DNA from: Miscanthus floridulus
Lineage: Eukaryota; Streptophyta; Magnoliopsida; Poales; Poaceae
Direction: 5' to 3'
Assembly (NCBI RefSeq): GCF_019320115.1
Contig: NC_089593.1
Coordinates: 8,938,386 to 9,002,385 of the forward strand
DNA: 64,000 nucleotides
Position numbers and translations under genes: made by a program. Below the pieces are notes generated by a model that was not told the DNA's origin, did not search any database, and saw nothing but the letters and a program-made list of their open reading frames with translations. Each line of letters opens with the position of its first letter. Within the stretch, counting starts at the first letter, position 1. This document shows, piece after piece, positions 32,891-43,834 of this stretch.

Positions 32891-35069
32891 GAGGTCCCCC
32901 CAGCATCGCTCCTTCCCTAGCCCGAGGGTTTCATGCTCTTCATGTTCTGACCATATGTTCAGGTGACATGACGGTGACAACGGGCGGACCCTCGCCAGGA
33001 GCGCACGAAGGTATGGCGCCTACCGCGGGAGGGGACCACCCCGACGTCGGTGACGGCCCCGTCAAGATGATTGGGCCCAGGAGTGGTTGGCCAAGGAAAG
33101 GTTTGATGGTTGAGCCAAGCCGAAAGGTCAGCCGGCCGCTCACTTGGTTTGGTGGGCCGAAGAGCGCTGTGCCACTCGGTCGGATGGCCTGGCTACAAAA
33201 TTACTTATTTTGTAGCCAGCTAAAGAGAATCATCTCTCTCTCGCTATACACACACACACACCAGAGAAGATAATACTACATGCTTACATGCCATGCCAGA
33301 ATTCAGAATTCTTGGTTTGATGTTTGCACATCAATCATTCGGACGTAGAAGACCATACCCAGAAAATCCAAAAATACACGTGAAGACAAAGCGTGACAGA
33401 GGACAGCACAAAAGAAATATACAGTGACTCTATTGTAGCCAGGACAATTAATGAGGAGCTGTTGTTCAGGCAACAGTAAAGGAAAATAATTGACGACACC
33501 AGACGCTTTCTTAAGCACGAAGGCTCCTCCAGAAAATAAGCATGAAGGACGCTCCAAAAGGCTCTTCCTACTCTATAAAAGGAGAAGCCGGGCGCATGCA
33601 TGCGACAGAAGAGGAAGCACCACTAAAGACCACCAGTAGCAATACCTCCACTGAAGCCACCGCTCCACTTTCCCACATACACCATGAAGACCACGATCTC
33701 AGCAGCACTCTAAGTTCATCCACCCTTACTCCCTTAGTACTAATCCTTCACTACTATTGTATTACTCTACCACCATTGTAAATTAGAGAATAAAGAAAGT
33801 CCCCATGACCTTCATGCGCTTGTAAGGTAATCTATAAGATTTGTACTAAGTGCTTGGGGTTTCCCGAAAGGGAAAGCCGTATGTAAGCTTGCTCTATGGA
33901 AATGAATTAAGCTTTCATGTTTTAATCACTGTCTTCCTTTAAGCTCGTTCATATGGGGCGATGTCTCTATGCTAGGGACCCTAGAGGAGAAACCACTACG
34001 TGTATTGTTCTCATGTTAACTTTGGTAACGACGTTTGTAGAGAACCCTGTGTGCGTAGAGAAGTGTTCCCTTTGGGTGGACTATATGGGGAGACGATAGA
34101 GTCTGAGTCCTGTGTGTGCATGACTGGGATAGCGAGGGAGAAGACCGGGTGAGCTTAGTTCTAAAGTGAGCCAGTGATGCATACGGTGAGTACCGAGTAG
34201 GACTGACACAAGCATAGTCGCACGACCGGCTGAAGCTTTGATCTTCCCAGCCTGCAAAAGATGCTGAGAATTACACGCATACTTATAATCCGCATATCCC
34301 TAACCACGCACTTAATAATCACGCACGCATCCTACATCCATCACAAGTGCTCCAAATAGTGCTTGAACAGTGAGAAAGTTTGGGCGCCTGAGCCACTTCC
34401 AGGTGAGTGCTCGTGCATTGTTCATATTCTGAATTTAAATAGTAGCAAGTATTTTGAATAGTGCCACGAAATTAAATAGCAACTATTGAATTTGAATAGT
34501 ATCATGAATAGTAAATCAAAAAATTCAAATTTGAATTTTGAGTTCGAGTTTTTCCGGTGTAATTTCGAATTTAAATAGTGTTGTGAATAGTAACTAGAAT
34601 GGAATGGAACCAACCATGTACAGCATTTTATTTTTCATTTGAGATTGTCTATGTGCCGTTGATGCATGACATCAATATAACTGGTACCGAGCTACATGCA
34701 AAAATGTAGCAAATATTGAGGTTTTTCCAGAGCAGCATATTGTTTCATGTCTGGGTCCGTCCTTTCAGAATTCTGTAAGTAGGTTTTGGTCAACTTTCAT
34801 GCTTCAGATGATTACTCGGGACATCTAAGAGCTGTTTCCAATTACTAGCACAGTCTAGTAGTCAATATTTGGTTTACCACTACAGTTCTAAATTCTATCA
34901 ACATGTTTTCTGTTGATTAAGACTTGCCACTCTGCTTAGAGGCTCTGCATTAGCATCTAACTAGTACCCTTAGCAATCGCACTATCATGTCTCTGTCTTA
35001 TGTTTATTGAATTGCATGCAATACACTGATGAGACAATCGACAACAAAGCATATCCTACTAATAAAAGC
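32891..35069. other. Unassigned region with LTR-like signals, AT-rich tail and duplicated kinase-gene flank
   Basis: No protein recognised. 33570-33582 is a TATA-like CTCTATAAAAGGAG, followed by AATAAA at about 33790. About 34380 reads TTTGGGCGCCTGAGCC, which resembles a primer-binding-site region, so part of 33300-34400 may be an LTR remnant; limits were not found. 34420-34610 is rich in GAATAGT repeats. 34680-35069 is similar to the 3' flank of the lectin kinase at about 41550-42490 (for example TTTTGGTC-A-TTTCATGCTT). Confidence 0.4.
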
Positions 35070-35084
35070 ACAGATGAAGCATCC
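35070..35084. repeat. Target-site duplication of the LINE, left copy
   Basis: ACAGATGAAGCATCC, repeated exactly at 38063-38077 after the A tail. The 15-bp length is typical of target-primed reverse transcription. Confidence 0.9.
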
Positions 35085-35560
35085 CCCGCTGCTTCTTCAT
35101 GGAGGCCCCGTCGTGCAGGCGCAACCTCAATCTGAGGCTCCCAATGACTGCTGGGCTGACTGCAACCTCAATCTGAGGCTCCCAACGAGCTAGGACGCCT
35201 CGGACCCGATCTTGATCGAACCTCCACGCCTCCGTGTCCCGAGGAGGCGTCGTGCGGTTGACAGTGCTCTCTCGCCGCCATGTCGAAGCGGGAGACTGGC
35301 CGCCAAGAGCAGATGCAGAGCCTCCAACCCGACAGTACAGGCCTAGAACGTGATGATGGCCAAGTGGGGAGGACACAAGCAGGAGCCGGCTCTGCAGGCA
35401 GGGGCGGATAGCGACTTCGACGAGTACCTGGCCCTGTTCGTGTTCGGCGGCCCTCTCTCCGAGTCCAAGCCCTCTACGGACCGCTTGACGCACCGGCTCA
35501 GCAATCCTTCCTTAATGAGAGCTCGCGGCTCTGCGCTCGTCGCTGCTGGGTCCCTGGCTT

Positions 35561-37898
35561 TTGTGCGGGGACTTCAACATGATCTACCGCGCGGCGGACA
35601 AGAACAATGACCACCTTGATCGCCGATTTATGCGCCGCTTCCTAGGTGCGGTGGCAGTAGAAGAATTGCACCTCACTGGTCGTCTGTTCACCTGGACTAA
35701 CGAGCGCGTGCACCCGACGCTGGAGCGCATTGATCGTGCTTTCGCCTCTGTGGACTGGTTGGAGCTATAACCTAACCACCAGATGCGTGCGCTCTCGTCG
35801 GATTGCTCTGACCACGCCCCACTTCTCCTACGCACGGACGTTGTGCCTTGGGCGCGTAAGCGTTTCCGGTTTGAGTCGTCTTTCTTCTGGACGAAATTAC
35901 CGGGATTCCTCGACGTCGTTGCCTCGGCATGGCAGACGACATTACTACATGCCGACACCTTCCGCATCCGGGACTACAAGTTCAGGAACGTCGCGCGCGC
36001 GCGCTGAAGAGCTAGAGTATGCGCAACATTGGCAGCGTCCGTCTGCAGCTTGCCATCGCTCGCGAGGTCATCTTGCGCCTGGACTGCTCGCAAGAGCAGC
36101 GGTCCTTGTCGCCCGAGGAGATCGCGCTCCGCAAGGAAATGAAGTGCAAATGCCAAGGCCTCAGCATCCCTCGCAAGAACGATGGCCAGGCAACGCTCCA
36201 GAATGATGTTCCTGGCCGAGGGCGACGCCAACACGAGGTTTTTCCATCTTCAGGCGTGTCATCGCAGTCGCAAGAGCCACATCACCTCACTGAGGGTCCA
36301 GGGGAACGACTTAGTCCTCAACGAGCAGATGGCGGAGGGCGTGTACGACCAGGGTTTACAATACCGGTAAGAAAATTTTTTCGGTCCCCATCGATAAATA
36401 CGAAATTTCGGAAATATCGGTTCAAATTTAAATAAATTTAAATTGAGTTTTAAACAAATTTGGCATCATTTCACTAGAAAAACTCTATAATCCATCATCC
36501 ATCATAAATTTATATAACATCGACGAAATAACATAATATATCACAGAAGTAGAGCCGCGGTAATACAGTGTGCTGACGGTGGGCGAGCTGCATATATCAG
36601 TGCCGTCCAATGTGTTAGTGAGAAAATTAAATAAATTTGAAGAAATTTAGGGCTTTGATAAGACTAGATGATATAGAGGGTCATTTTAGTGTGGTTTGGT
36701 GTAATTTTAGAGTGAAAGATGAATTTAACCGAAAAATTTTGACCGATGCAAAAAAAATTTCGGACCTCAGCGAAAAAGGCAATATTTCGGAAATTTCGAC
36801 GATATTTCGCCGAAATTGTAAACCCTGTGTACGACCACTACAACAGCCTGCTCGGCATTCTGGGAATCGTGCAGCACGATCTGTCCATGCTGGACGTCTG
36901 CTTCTCTGAGTACGAGATCTGAGCGACCATCTCGGAGTTGCCGTCGGACAAAGCGCCGGGGCTGGACGGCTTCACCGGGCTGTTCTACAAGGTGGCATGG
37001 CCAATAATCAAGCAAGACGTACGTCGTCAACGCGTTCTGGTCGCTGGATGGTTGCAGCTTCCATTCCATCAACGATGCCTTCATGATTCTTCTGAGAAAA
37101 AAAAAAGAATGAAGCCCAATCAGTCTAATGCACAGGTTTGGCAAGCTCATCGCCAAATGCCTTGCCCGTCGCCTAGCACTGGTGCTAAATGATCTGGTGC
37201 ATCCCTGTCAGAGTGCGTTCATCCAGGGTCGATCCATCCATGACAACTTCCGCGCCGTTCACCTGACCTGCAAATCTTTGCACCAGAAGAAACATAGCTG
37301 CCTCCTCCTCAAGATTGATATTGCAAAGGCTTTCGACTCCGTCTGTTGGCCTTTCCTACTGGAGGATCTTCGTCAGTTCGGCTTCAGTCAGCGGTGGAGG
37401 GACTGGATGTCCATCCTCCTTGGCTCGGCGAGTACCAGGGTTCTCCTCAATGGCAGGCCGGGCGACCGCATCTGCCACGCCAGGGGCTTGCGGCAGGGAG
37501 ACCCTTTTTATCGCCGATGCTGTTCGTCCTTGCTATGGAGGTGCTTGGCGGACTCATCCGGTGGCCGAGTCTCAGTAGTCGTTTTTCTCACCGCTCAGGT
37601 GCACCGTTGTGAGGTCCTATGCAGGCCTAAGGAGCTCGGCGGACTCGGCATCATTGACCTGCGGAGGTTCGGTCTGGCACTCAGGTTACGCTGGGATTGG
37701 GTGCGGAAGCATGACCCCAACAGAACTTGGATCGACATCCCGTCGTCCTCGTCCTCGTCCTCGGACAAGGCTCTCTTTCGTGCGGCAACCTTGACTGTCG
37801 TCGGCGACGGATATTCAACGCTGTTCTGGCATGACTCCTGGATCCACGGATGCTGTGTTGAGCAGATAGCACCCGCGGTAGTCGCTGGCTTTCTTTGA
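35561..37898 (+). pseudogene. LINE ORF2 remnant (endonuclease and reverse transcriptase)
   Basis: Endonuclease is at 35561-36000, with one in-frame TAA after DWLEL. The linker 36182-36350 (RSRMMFLAEGDANTRFFHLQ) is interrupted by the MITE at 36351-36826 and resumes at 36837. RT runs from about 36930 (LPSDKAPGLDGFTGLFYK) through 37128-37500 (QSAFIQGRSIHDN, KIDIAKAFDSVCW, RQGDP). A deletion follows, because after the RQGDP(L)SPMLFV block the FADD active-site region is missing. The sequence then jumps to ELGGLGIIDLRRFGLALRLR and DGYSTLFWHDSW, the usual C-terminal end of plant L1 ORF2. It cannot encode active RT. Confidence 0.9.
36351..36826. mobile_element. Mutator-type MITE inserted in the LINE (476 bp)
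   Basis: Terminal inverted repeats AGGGTTTACAAT and ATTGTAAACCCT are perfect. The 10-bp target duplication GTGTACGACC lies at 36341-36350 and 36827-36836. A 9-11 bp duplication is characteristic of Mutator-like elements. Removing the insert reunites the LINE reading frame (…EGVYD|HYNSLLG…), so it entered after the LINE. Subterminal regions contain repeated AATTTCGG phrases. There is no transposase. Confidence 0.9.
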
Positions 37899-38077
37899 AG
37901 TTTTCTTTCCGTTTTTCTGTTTTCCGTTTGTTTCGTTGGTGCTCCTCGTCTAGGCAACCTTTGGTTACCTAGAGTTGAGTTGAGTTGTGCGTTGTTTGTT
38001 TGGGTGTTCTCTAATTTCTCTTAATGAAGTACGTGCTACATTGCACGTTCGCGAAAAAAAAAACAGATGAAGCATCC

Positions 38078-38411
38078 TTAGGTACTAGATAGACATCAAA
38101 TGTAAGCTTGTACACATCCAGTCGATCAAGCCAGAAACGGCTTCACCAGGGCGTGACCTTGGCCGCGTGCACATCACGGTCATCGCCAGATGCTTCGTCA
38201 TGGCGTTCCTGGTGGAGGAGGGCGTTGGGGAGCTGCAGTCCCTGGAGGAACCTCCACCTCCACCTCCACCTGACATGCCACTCTGCTGAAAGGCTCACAT
38301 AACATGTACTGATTCACATTCGGTCTACGTCAAATTCATCAGGAAAAACTAACAATTTATTTCAGAAATATTGAAACAAAGAATTACTATACTACTATAG
38401 CCACATACAGG
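38078..38411 (+). pseudogene. Duplicated gene flank and possible captured exon
   Basis: 38078-38125 continues the sequence homologous to the SWC6 3' flank (42520-42570), ending in GATCAAGCC where the SWC6 stop region would begin; the exon itself is not conserved. 38150-38283 is an open plus-strand frame without Met, reading [20 protein letters not shown], then [14 protein letters not shown] and a Pro-rich (CCACCT)n end. It looks like the end of an unidentified coding sequence, but I cannot name it. About 38320-38400 resembles 41980-42040. Confidence 0.35.
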
Positions 38412-38533
38412 ACAGTTTGTTCGCTTGTTGGTTTCAGCCAGGGCTTATCAGTCAGCCAATAGTGTTGTCCTCTCCCAACAAACCAGCACCAGCCGGGCTT
38501 ATCAGCCCAGAAACCAACCAGCGAACATGCCGT
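38412..38533. mobile_element. Short foldback MITE
   Basis: GTTCGCTTGTTGGTTTCAGC at the left pairs with GAAACCAACCAGCGAAC at the right, and the GGGCTTATCA blocks in between also pair (one inverted copy). Total about 120 bp. No clear target duplication and no coding capacity. Confidence 0.7.
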
Positions 38534-39320
38534 TTTTCTGCTTCCTCGATTTCAACAGAGGGACTGGGTGGCTCACTCAACTACAGTAGGAACAGTACAT
38601 TTTTAGTATCCATCCATGCGTCGAGACTCTAGAGTAACAACAGTGCATAGCCGACAAAATTGTTTCTATTCTACCTTCAACAGAGTGGATACGATTAACG
38701 AGCAGATACTATGATCAAAGCACAGGTTGCAGGTCACGTCTCTCAGTGTCAGTCAGTGACAGCCCAGAAGGATATAAGGCCACAAATTTCAGGCAGCGAG
38801 TACCAAATTGGGAAGAGCATTGGTCTGGACCGCCGTTTTGGTTCCAATAGGAAAAAAGTGTCTGTTCATCTCCTCTGGGATCCACCAATCAATAATGCAG
38901 GTGGCAGCTATCTCATCTCTCTCAATTCTGAAAATGGCCAGACTTTTTTTTATTAGCAATATGTTGCCCATGGCCTTCCACATCGATCAGTCACCGCGAC
39001 TGATGTGGCAAAACCTCGGGCATTCCATCGTTCAGTTAAAAACACCAGTCTAGCAAAGTTGGGTAACCGGCCAGAGCTGCAGTCCAAGTAAAGAAAGCTT
39101 GACCGCGGTACCAGTCTCCGGCCGGCCCCATACATAATTCAATTGTGTGGATTATTCTGGATACGACATACAGTATTAGCTTTCCATCATTTATCCTTGC
39201 TTTAGTTTATAGCTATACGCATGCTCACTAGGTCAAGCTTTACTTGCTTTCAGAGACTTCCCATCGATATTGTGGAGAAGAGAACGAAGAGCTTTGGTTT
39301 GCCTCGCCTGTCTAGCTAAT
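38534..39320. other. Upstream region of the lectin receptor kinase with an SWC6 exon-4 fragment
   Basis: It holds at 38782-38803 a copy of the last SWC6 codons (CCACAAATTTCAGGCAGCG, antisense for CLKFVA), with no further exon similarity. The remainder (to 39320) is the presumed promoter and leader of the kinase gene. I could not pick a TATA box with confidence. Confidence 0.45.
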
Positions 39321-41366
39321 ATGCATCGCCCTTGCTTGCTGCACCTGCAGCATCTCCTCATCCCCGTGCTCCTGCTGCTGCTGTCTGCCTCTTCGACTGG
39401 CACCTCCGTTGGTGATGGTGAGTTCACCTTCAATGGTTTCTTCGGTAACGACCTAACCATGGATGGTGAAGCCGCAGTCTCCGAAGGTCTTCTCAGGCTA
39501 ACCAGCGGGCAGAACCAGTCGAAAGGTCATGCTTTCTACACTTACCCTCTCAGTTTCACAAGTGCCGGCGTACCAACTAGCTCCTCCGTTCCGTCCTTCT
39601 CCACAACATTTGTCTTCGCCATCATCCTGCAGTACCATGACTTGAGTAGCCATGGTCTTGCCTTTGTGCTTTCTTCCACCAAGGAGTAGTTTACTGCCTT
39701 GCCTAGCCAGTACCTTGGCCTCCTCAATGCCTGGAATATTGGTAACACGCCAAATCATCTTCTTGCTATCGAACTCGATACCATACTCGACATGGATTTC
39801 AATGACATCGACGACAACCACATCGGGATTGATGTCAACTCCCTGAACTCCGTTGCCTCAGCGAGTGCAGGTTACTACACCTCTGATGGGGAGTTTCATA
39901 ATTTGACCCTCTTCAGTACAAAACCAATGCAGGTGTGGGTGGACTATGACAGCAAGCACACCATGCTAAATGTCACAATAGCGCCTTACTTCTTGTCCAC
40001 CAAACCCAGCAGGCCACTCCTCTCGATTACATACAATCTTTCCTCGGTTTTGCCAACCACGACAGTGTACGTTGGGTTTTCCTCATCCACTGGCATACTT
40101 AACTGCAAGCATTACGTTCTTGGCTGGAGCTTCAAGCTCAATGGAGAAGCTGCAGCACTCAACTACTCCGCCTTATCTCTCAAGGCTATCCAAGAACTCG
40201 CGCAGCAAGTAGAAGCTCGCCCACACAGCTTCAAGACAATACTATGCATAGTTATCTTACCAATTGTTGCAATTTCCATACTTGTTTCTGCTGCTCTTGC
40301 TATGGTCTACATGAAGAGGCAATTGCAAGCAAGGAAAACTGAACTAGAATGGAAGAGAGAGTATGGGCCTCCGTCTTTCACATACAAAGATCTCTTGGCT
40401 GCCACCAATGGATTTAAGGATAAGATGCTTCTTGGCAAAGGAGGCTTTGGGGGTGTCTACAAAGGAGTGCTGCCCGTCTCCAAGCAGACAGTTGCTATTA
40501 AGCAGGTGTCGCCAGATTCAAAGCAAGGAATGAAGGAGTTCATGGCTGAGATCGTCATCCTTGGTCATCTTCGCCACCGCAATCTTCTGCAGCTGATTGG
40601 GTACTGTCGCCATAAGCAACAACTCCTTTTGGTCTATGACTACATGCCTAATGGAAGCCTTGATTGCTACTTGCACACTCAAGATCACAGCACCACCAAT
40701 CTATGCTGGGCACAAAGGTTCCACATCATCAAAGGTATTGCATCTGGTCTCCTCTACCTCCACGAGGATTGGGAGCAGGTCGTCATCCACCGGGACATCA
40801 AAACCAGCAACATCCTTCTTGACAGTGAGATGAATGCGAGGCTGGGTGATTTTGGCCTCACAAGGTTGCATGATCATGGAGCTGATGCTCACACCACACG
40901 TGTGGCAGGAACATGGGGTTACATTGCCCCTGAGCTGGCCCGGCTTGGCAAGGCAACCAAAGCAACTGATGTGTTTGCCCTTGGTGTGCTGATGATGGAG
41001 ATTGCTTGTGGAAAACGACCAATCTGGGTGAACAACCATGGAGAGCACCTTGCACTGGGAGACAGGGTGCTTGAGGCATGGCGAAGTGGTTCCGTTACCC
41101 ATGCCGCCGATCCAAGACTAGATGATTATGTAGAGGAGGAGATAGAGTTGGTCCTGAAGCTTGGCTTGCTCTGTTCACACCCTTCACCAAATGCGAGGCC
41201 TTGCATGCGCCTTGTCATGCAATACCTGCAAAGGGATGCACATCTCCCATCAGACTTGGAGCCCAATAGTTTGCTGAACATTGGTTCCGTTCAGGATGAA
41301 ATGCACGATCAGCATGCCATGTCATGTCCAGCAACTGTTATAACAGATCTTTCAAAAGGAAGGTGA
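39321..41366 (+). pseudogene. L-type lectin-domain receptor kinase with one in-frame stop
   Basis: Start at ATG 39321: signal peptide (MHRPCLLHLQHLLIPVLLLLL), then legume-lectin domain (FTFNGFF through GWSFKLNGEA, with the metal-site region MDFNDIDDNHIGIDVNS), a transmembrane helix at about 306-331 (TILCIVILPIVAISILVSAAL), and a Ser/Thr kinase. Kinase motifs: GKGGFGGVYKG (about 372-382), VAIK Lys (about 394), HRDIKTSN (about 500), DFG (about 510), GTWGYIAPE. The gene is intronless, as usual for the family. A TAG at 39687-39689 (codon 123, after AFVLSSTKE) is the only lesion; the same frame continues to TGA at 41364. If real, it truncates the protein inside the lectin domain, though a sequencing error or a recent null allele is possible. 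The product would be a plasma-membrane receptor. It is convergent with SWC6. Confidence 0.93.
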
Positions 41367-42569
41367 CACTGCTGTGCCAGTGGGTGATAATCATCTACAA
41401 TGTGCTCTTGCTTACTGTTGGCACTGCACAACTTCTTATGTAATGTGCTGCTGTTTGGTGGAGTTTCAATTTGGAGCATGTAGCAAATCCCATGATATCG
41501 TTGCTTACTATGAAAATATTTCTTTTGAGATTATTCAGCTACAATATAATACTAATGGTACTAAGCTACATACAGCACAAGAAGGCTACAGAATATTTTA
41601 AACCTGTGTATGTTTTCCTGTCAGAATGTTATAAATTTTGGTCGAATTTCATGCTTGCTCCATTTTTTAGCAGTCTATACTAGTTGTAGATATTTGATTT
41701 AGCAAACACCTTTTGATTCTATTAAGATGTGCTCATGTTTGAAGTAGAATCAAAAGGAAATTTATAGTAGGAAAAAATTCAATATCATATTTATTTAGAT
41801 CATATCTAACACTCCGCTACATGGGTACAAGCATTAGCATAGCATTTGCAGTAATGTCTTTTGCATTTCTCTACCTTATGCTAATTAATGGGGGTAGTTA
41901 CATGCCAATTCACATCTACTTTTGCAAGAAACCATTTCTCTACCTTTTGCAACAGAGTGCAGTTGCCCACATTTGATTAACCAAGAAACAATGTCAAATT
42001 ACAATTCAGATATACTGAAACAAAGAGCTACTTTCAGCTCTACTGCATACTGCAGCAACTCGCATATCATTTCTGGGGGGTGGAAAAATGGTCGGCTTAC
42101 AAGAGATCTACCAGGCACCTGCAACTACAGTGCAGTGTCGAGAAAATGGTTTTCTATCACTTACCTTACCTACCCACCCTACAGAGTACAACATACACAA
42201 CAAGCATATCCTTATAACAAAAGGCACTTTATTGGCACAGTGAGCATGTTCGCTAGAGGCATAAAAATCTTTGAAATGATTTCCAAGAGTGAAAGGCGGT
42301 GGTGATTACAAATATTATAAGTTGAGTACAACAATAGAAAATCATGGAAAATCAGGCTAAGATAAGCATAAACACAGCTACGTACTCACATAACATTTTC
42401 TCACGATATAGTGGCTGGCCTACAACTATAACCAGTTTCCTACCACTTACCTACCCCATCATACAGAGTATAAAACATACACAGCAAGCATATCTTACTG
42501 ATCAAACCACAGATGAGCAATTATTAGGGAGTGGACATACATCAAAGTGTAGCTTGTATATCCAGTTGG
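41367..42569. other. Intergenic region between convergent lectin kinase and SWC6
   Basis: 1.2 kb, presumably both 3' UTRs. It contains an internal imperfect duplication: the phrase ACAGAGTA.AACATACACA.CAAGCATATC occurs at about 42180 and 42470. It is the source-like region of the duplicated copy at 34680-35084 and 38078-38125. Confidence 0.55.
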
Positions 42570-42773
42570 TCAAGCCACAAATTTCAGGCAGCGCGTATCA
42601 TTGTGTATGACTTGACAGCGGCAAGAACAGAATCTTGTTCCACACCTCACACACGTGTAGTTTGCAGAACTACCACAGACTGAACAGTAGTGCCGTCGAG
42701 ATGAAGTGCTTGGTGGACCCACAGCAGCCCTCAAATATGTTGGGACATGAGGAGGCAGGGATTCCAGATTTGC
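42570..42773 (-). other. SWC6: SWC6 exon 4 (HIT zinc finger and stop)
   Basis: The acceptor is TCTGTGACAG before GCAAATCTGG. 68 codons including TGA at 42570-42572. It encodes the conserved LESLPPHVPTYLRAAVGPP segment and the whole HIT finger. Confidence 0.94.
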
Positions 42774-43834
42774 CTGTCACAGATCCGGAGTAAAAATCTT
42801 TCAAGTACACTACTAACAAAATAAACATGGCAAGACACAAACTTAATAGCACAAGGTTGCTTACTTCCTGTAAGACATCCATGAATGATCTTGCCGCCTT
42901 TTTCTCCATAGCTTTCCCTTGCCTTGTCTTGCGTTTCATAATCTTCGACTGCTTCTTTTGCATAAGGACTGTAGAAATGAAATTCAAACACAAAAGATGG
43001 CTTCAGTCATCGAACTTTAATTAGTTCAGTGGGTAGAGCATTTGAGTTGAATATGCATCCACAAATCCACAATCCAAAAGGCCTATATAAGTATAGAACA
43101 CAAATGCAACATTGACAGAAACTGTGAACACCGGAATCTTTACAGTTGACAAGTTGCAGCCTTGTATAATGTGGAGTTCAAATATATGTATAAATAAATT
43201 ACTGACTTTAGGGGCATTCCAGATGCTAACAACACAAGGTTGACAAGCTGTAGGCTGTAGCATGCGGACCTCAAATGCAAAATTGATACTAGAAGTGATA
43301 TCAGAATATGTCATACACAAGAAATCTGTGTTTCAGTACTTGTCATATGCAAAGAGTTAACATTTTGTCATCGAGCTTGTACATACTGTATCTAACTTAT
43401 CCTTTTTGACATCATGGCATTACTATTACTACGAAGCTAAATGAGAAAGGAACTGACCAGGGTCTTCCTCATCCGTGGATCCGTACTCATCATCATTAAG
43501 ATCTACCACCTCAACACCGGCATTGTCGCTCTCAAGAGCTTCAAGGCGAGCTAAAGCAACCTACATGGCATCACAGATATTGAGGTATCCATAACTGGGC
43601 AGCAAAACATAAAAGGGGAATAATTTCATGAACGAGAGGGAAACGGCTTGATTGGAATAGGAGGAAGAGGGTAAGCAGGACTGCAGGAACAGTCAGTCAA
43701 ATCCCACGTTAGGCCGTTGTTACCTGGGCGCGGTTGTCAGAGCTGGAGAGCGCGGCAGCCATGCGCGAGGCCATCCGGCGCGTGCGGGCGCTGGTCCGGC
43801 GGAATGGCCCGACGTTCTCCTCCTCCCCATCCAT
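42570..43834 (-). CDS. SWC6: SWR1 complex subunit 6 (SEF/ZNHIT1 homologue), four exons, intact
   Basis: Exons (minus): 43724-43834, 43458-43560, 42865-42968, 42570-42773. All introns are GT-AG, and the joined frame gives 173 aa, about the Arabidopsis SEF length. Exon 1 gives MDGEEENVGPFRRTSARTRR and ends SSSDNRAQ. Exon 2 carries VALARLEALESDN and the acidic VVDLNDDEYGSTDEEDP. Exon 3 is basic (KQSKIMKRKTRQGKAMEKKA). Exon 4 has ANLESLPPHVPTYLRAAVGP and the C-terminal HIT-type zinc finger (C136, C139, C147, C150, C155, C159, H163, C168) ending CLKFVA. In plants SWC6 is part of the nuclear SWR1 complex that exchanges H2A for H2A.Z and so affects flowering and development. Fragments of it recur at 32866 and 38782. 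Confidence 0.95.
42865..42968 (-). other. SWC6: SWC6 exon 3
   Basis: Acceptor TTTCTACAG, donor GAA|GTAAGC. 104 nt starting in phase 1 (the G from exon 2 completes a Val codon). Encodes the Lys/Arg-rich stretch through FMDVLQE. Confidence 0.93.
43458..43560 (-). other. SWC6: SWC6 exon 2
   Basis: Acceptor CATGTAG, donor CCTG|GTCAGT. 103 nt. Encodes VALARLEALESDN and the acidic segment ending EEDP. Confidence 0.93.
43724..43834 (-). other. SWC6: SWC6 exon 1
   Basis: ATG 43832-43834, donor CCCAG|GTAACA. 37 codons ending DNRAQ. The GC-rich start is typical of grass first exons. Confidence 0.93.

Larger units (their letters stand above)
35085..38062 (+). mobile_element. L1-type LINE, degenerate and internally deleted
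   Basis: Bounded by 15-bp target duplications and ending in GCGAAAAAAAAA. A 5' segment contains a duplicated phrase (AACCTCAATCTGAGGCTCCC at 35123 and 35166). The coding region is an ORF2 remnant: apurinic endonuclease (CGDFNMIYRAADKN, SSDCSDHAPLLL), then reverse transcriptase, then a C-terminal zinc-knuckle-like remnant. It is interrupted by stops, frameshifts and one MITE. It inserted into DNA duplicated from the 3' flank of the SWC6/lectin-kinase pair, because the flanks join up to a sequence homologous to 42450-42570. Confidence 0.92.

Noticed and set aside
33300..34400. Solo LTR with TATA box, AATAAA and PBS-like sequence
   Set aside because: No TG...CA ends, target duplication or second copy could be defined by eye, so only noted as LTR-like signals.
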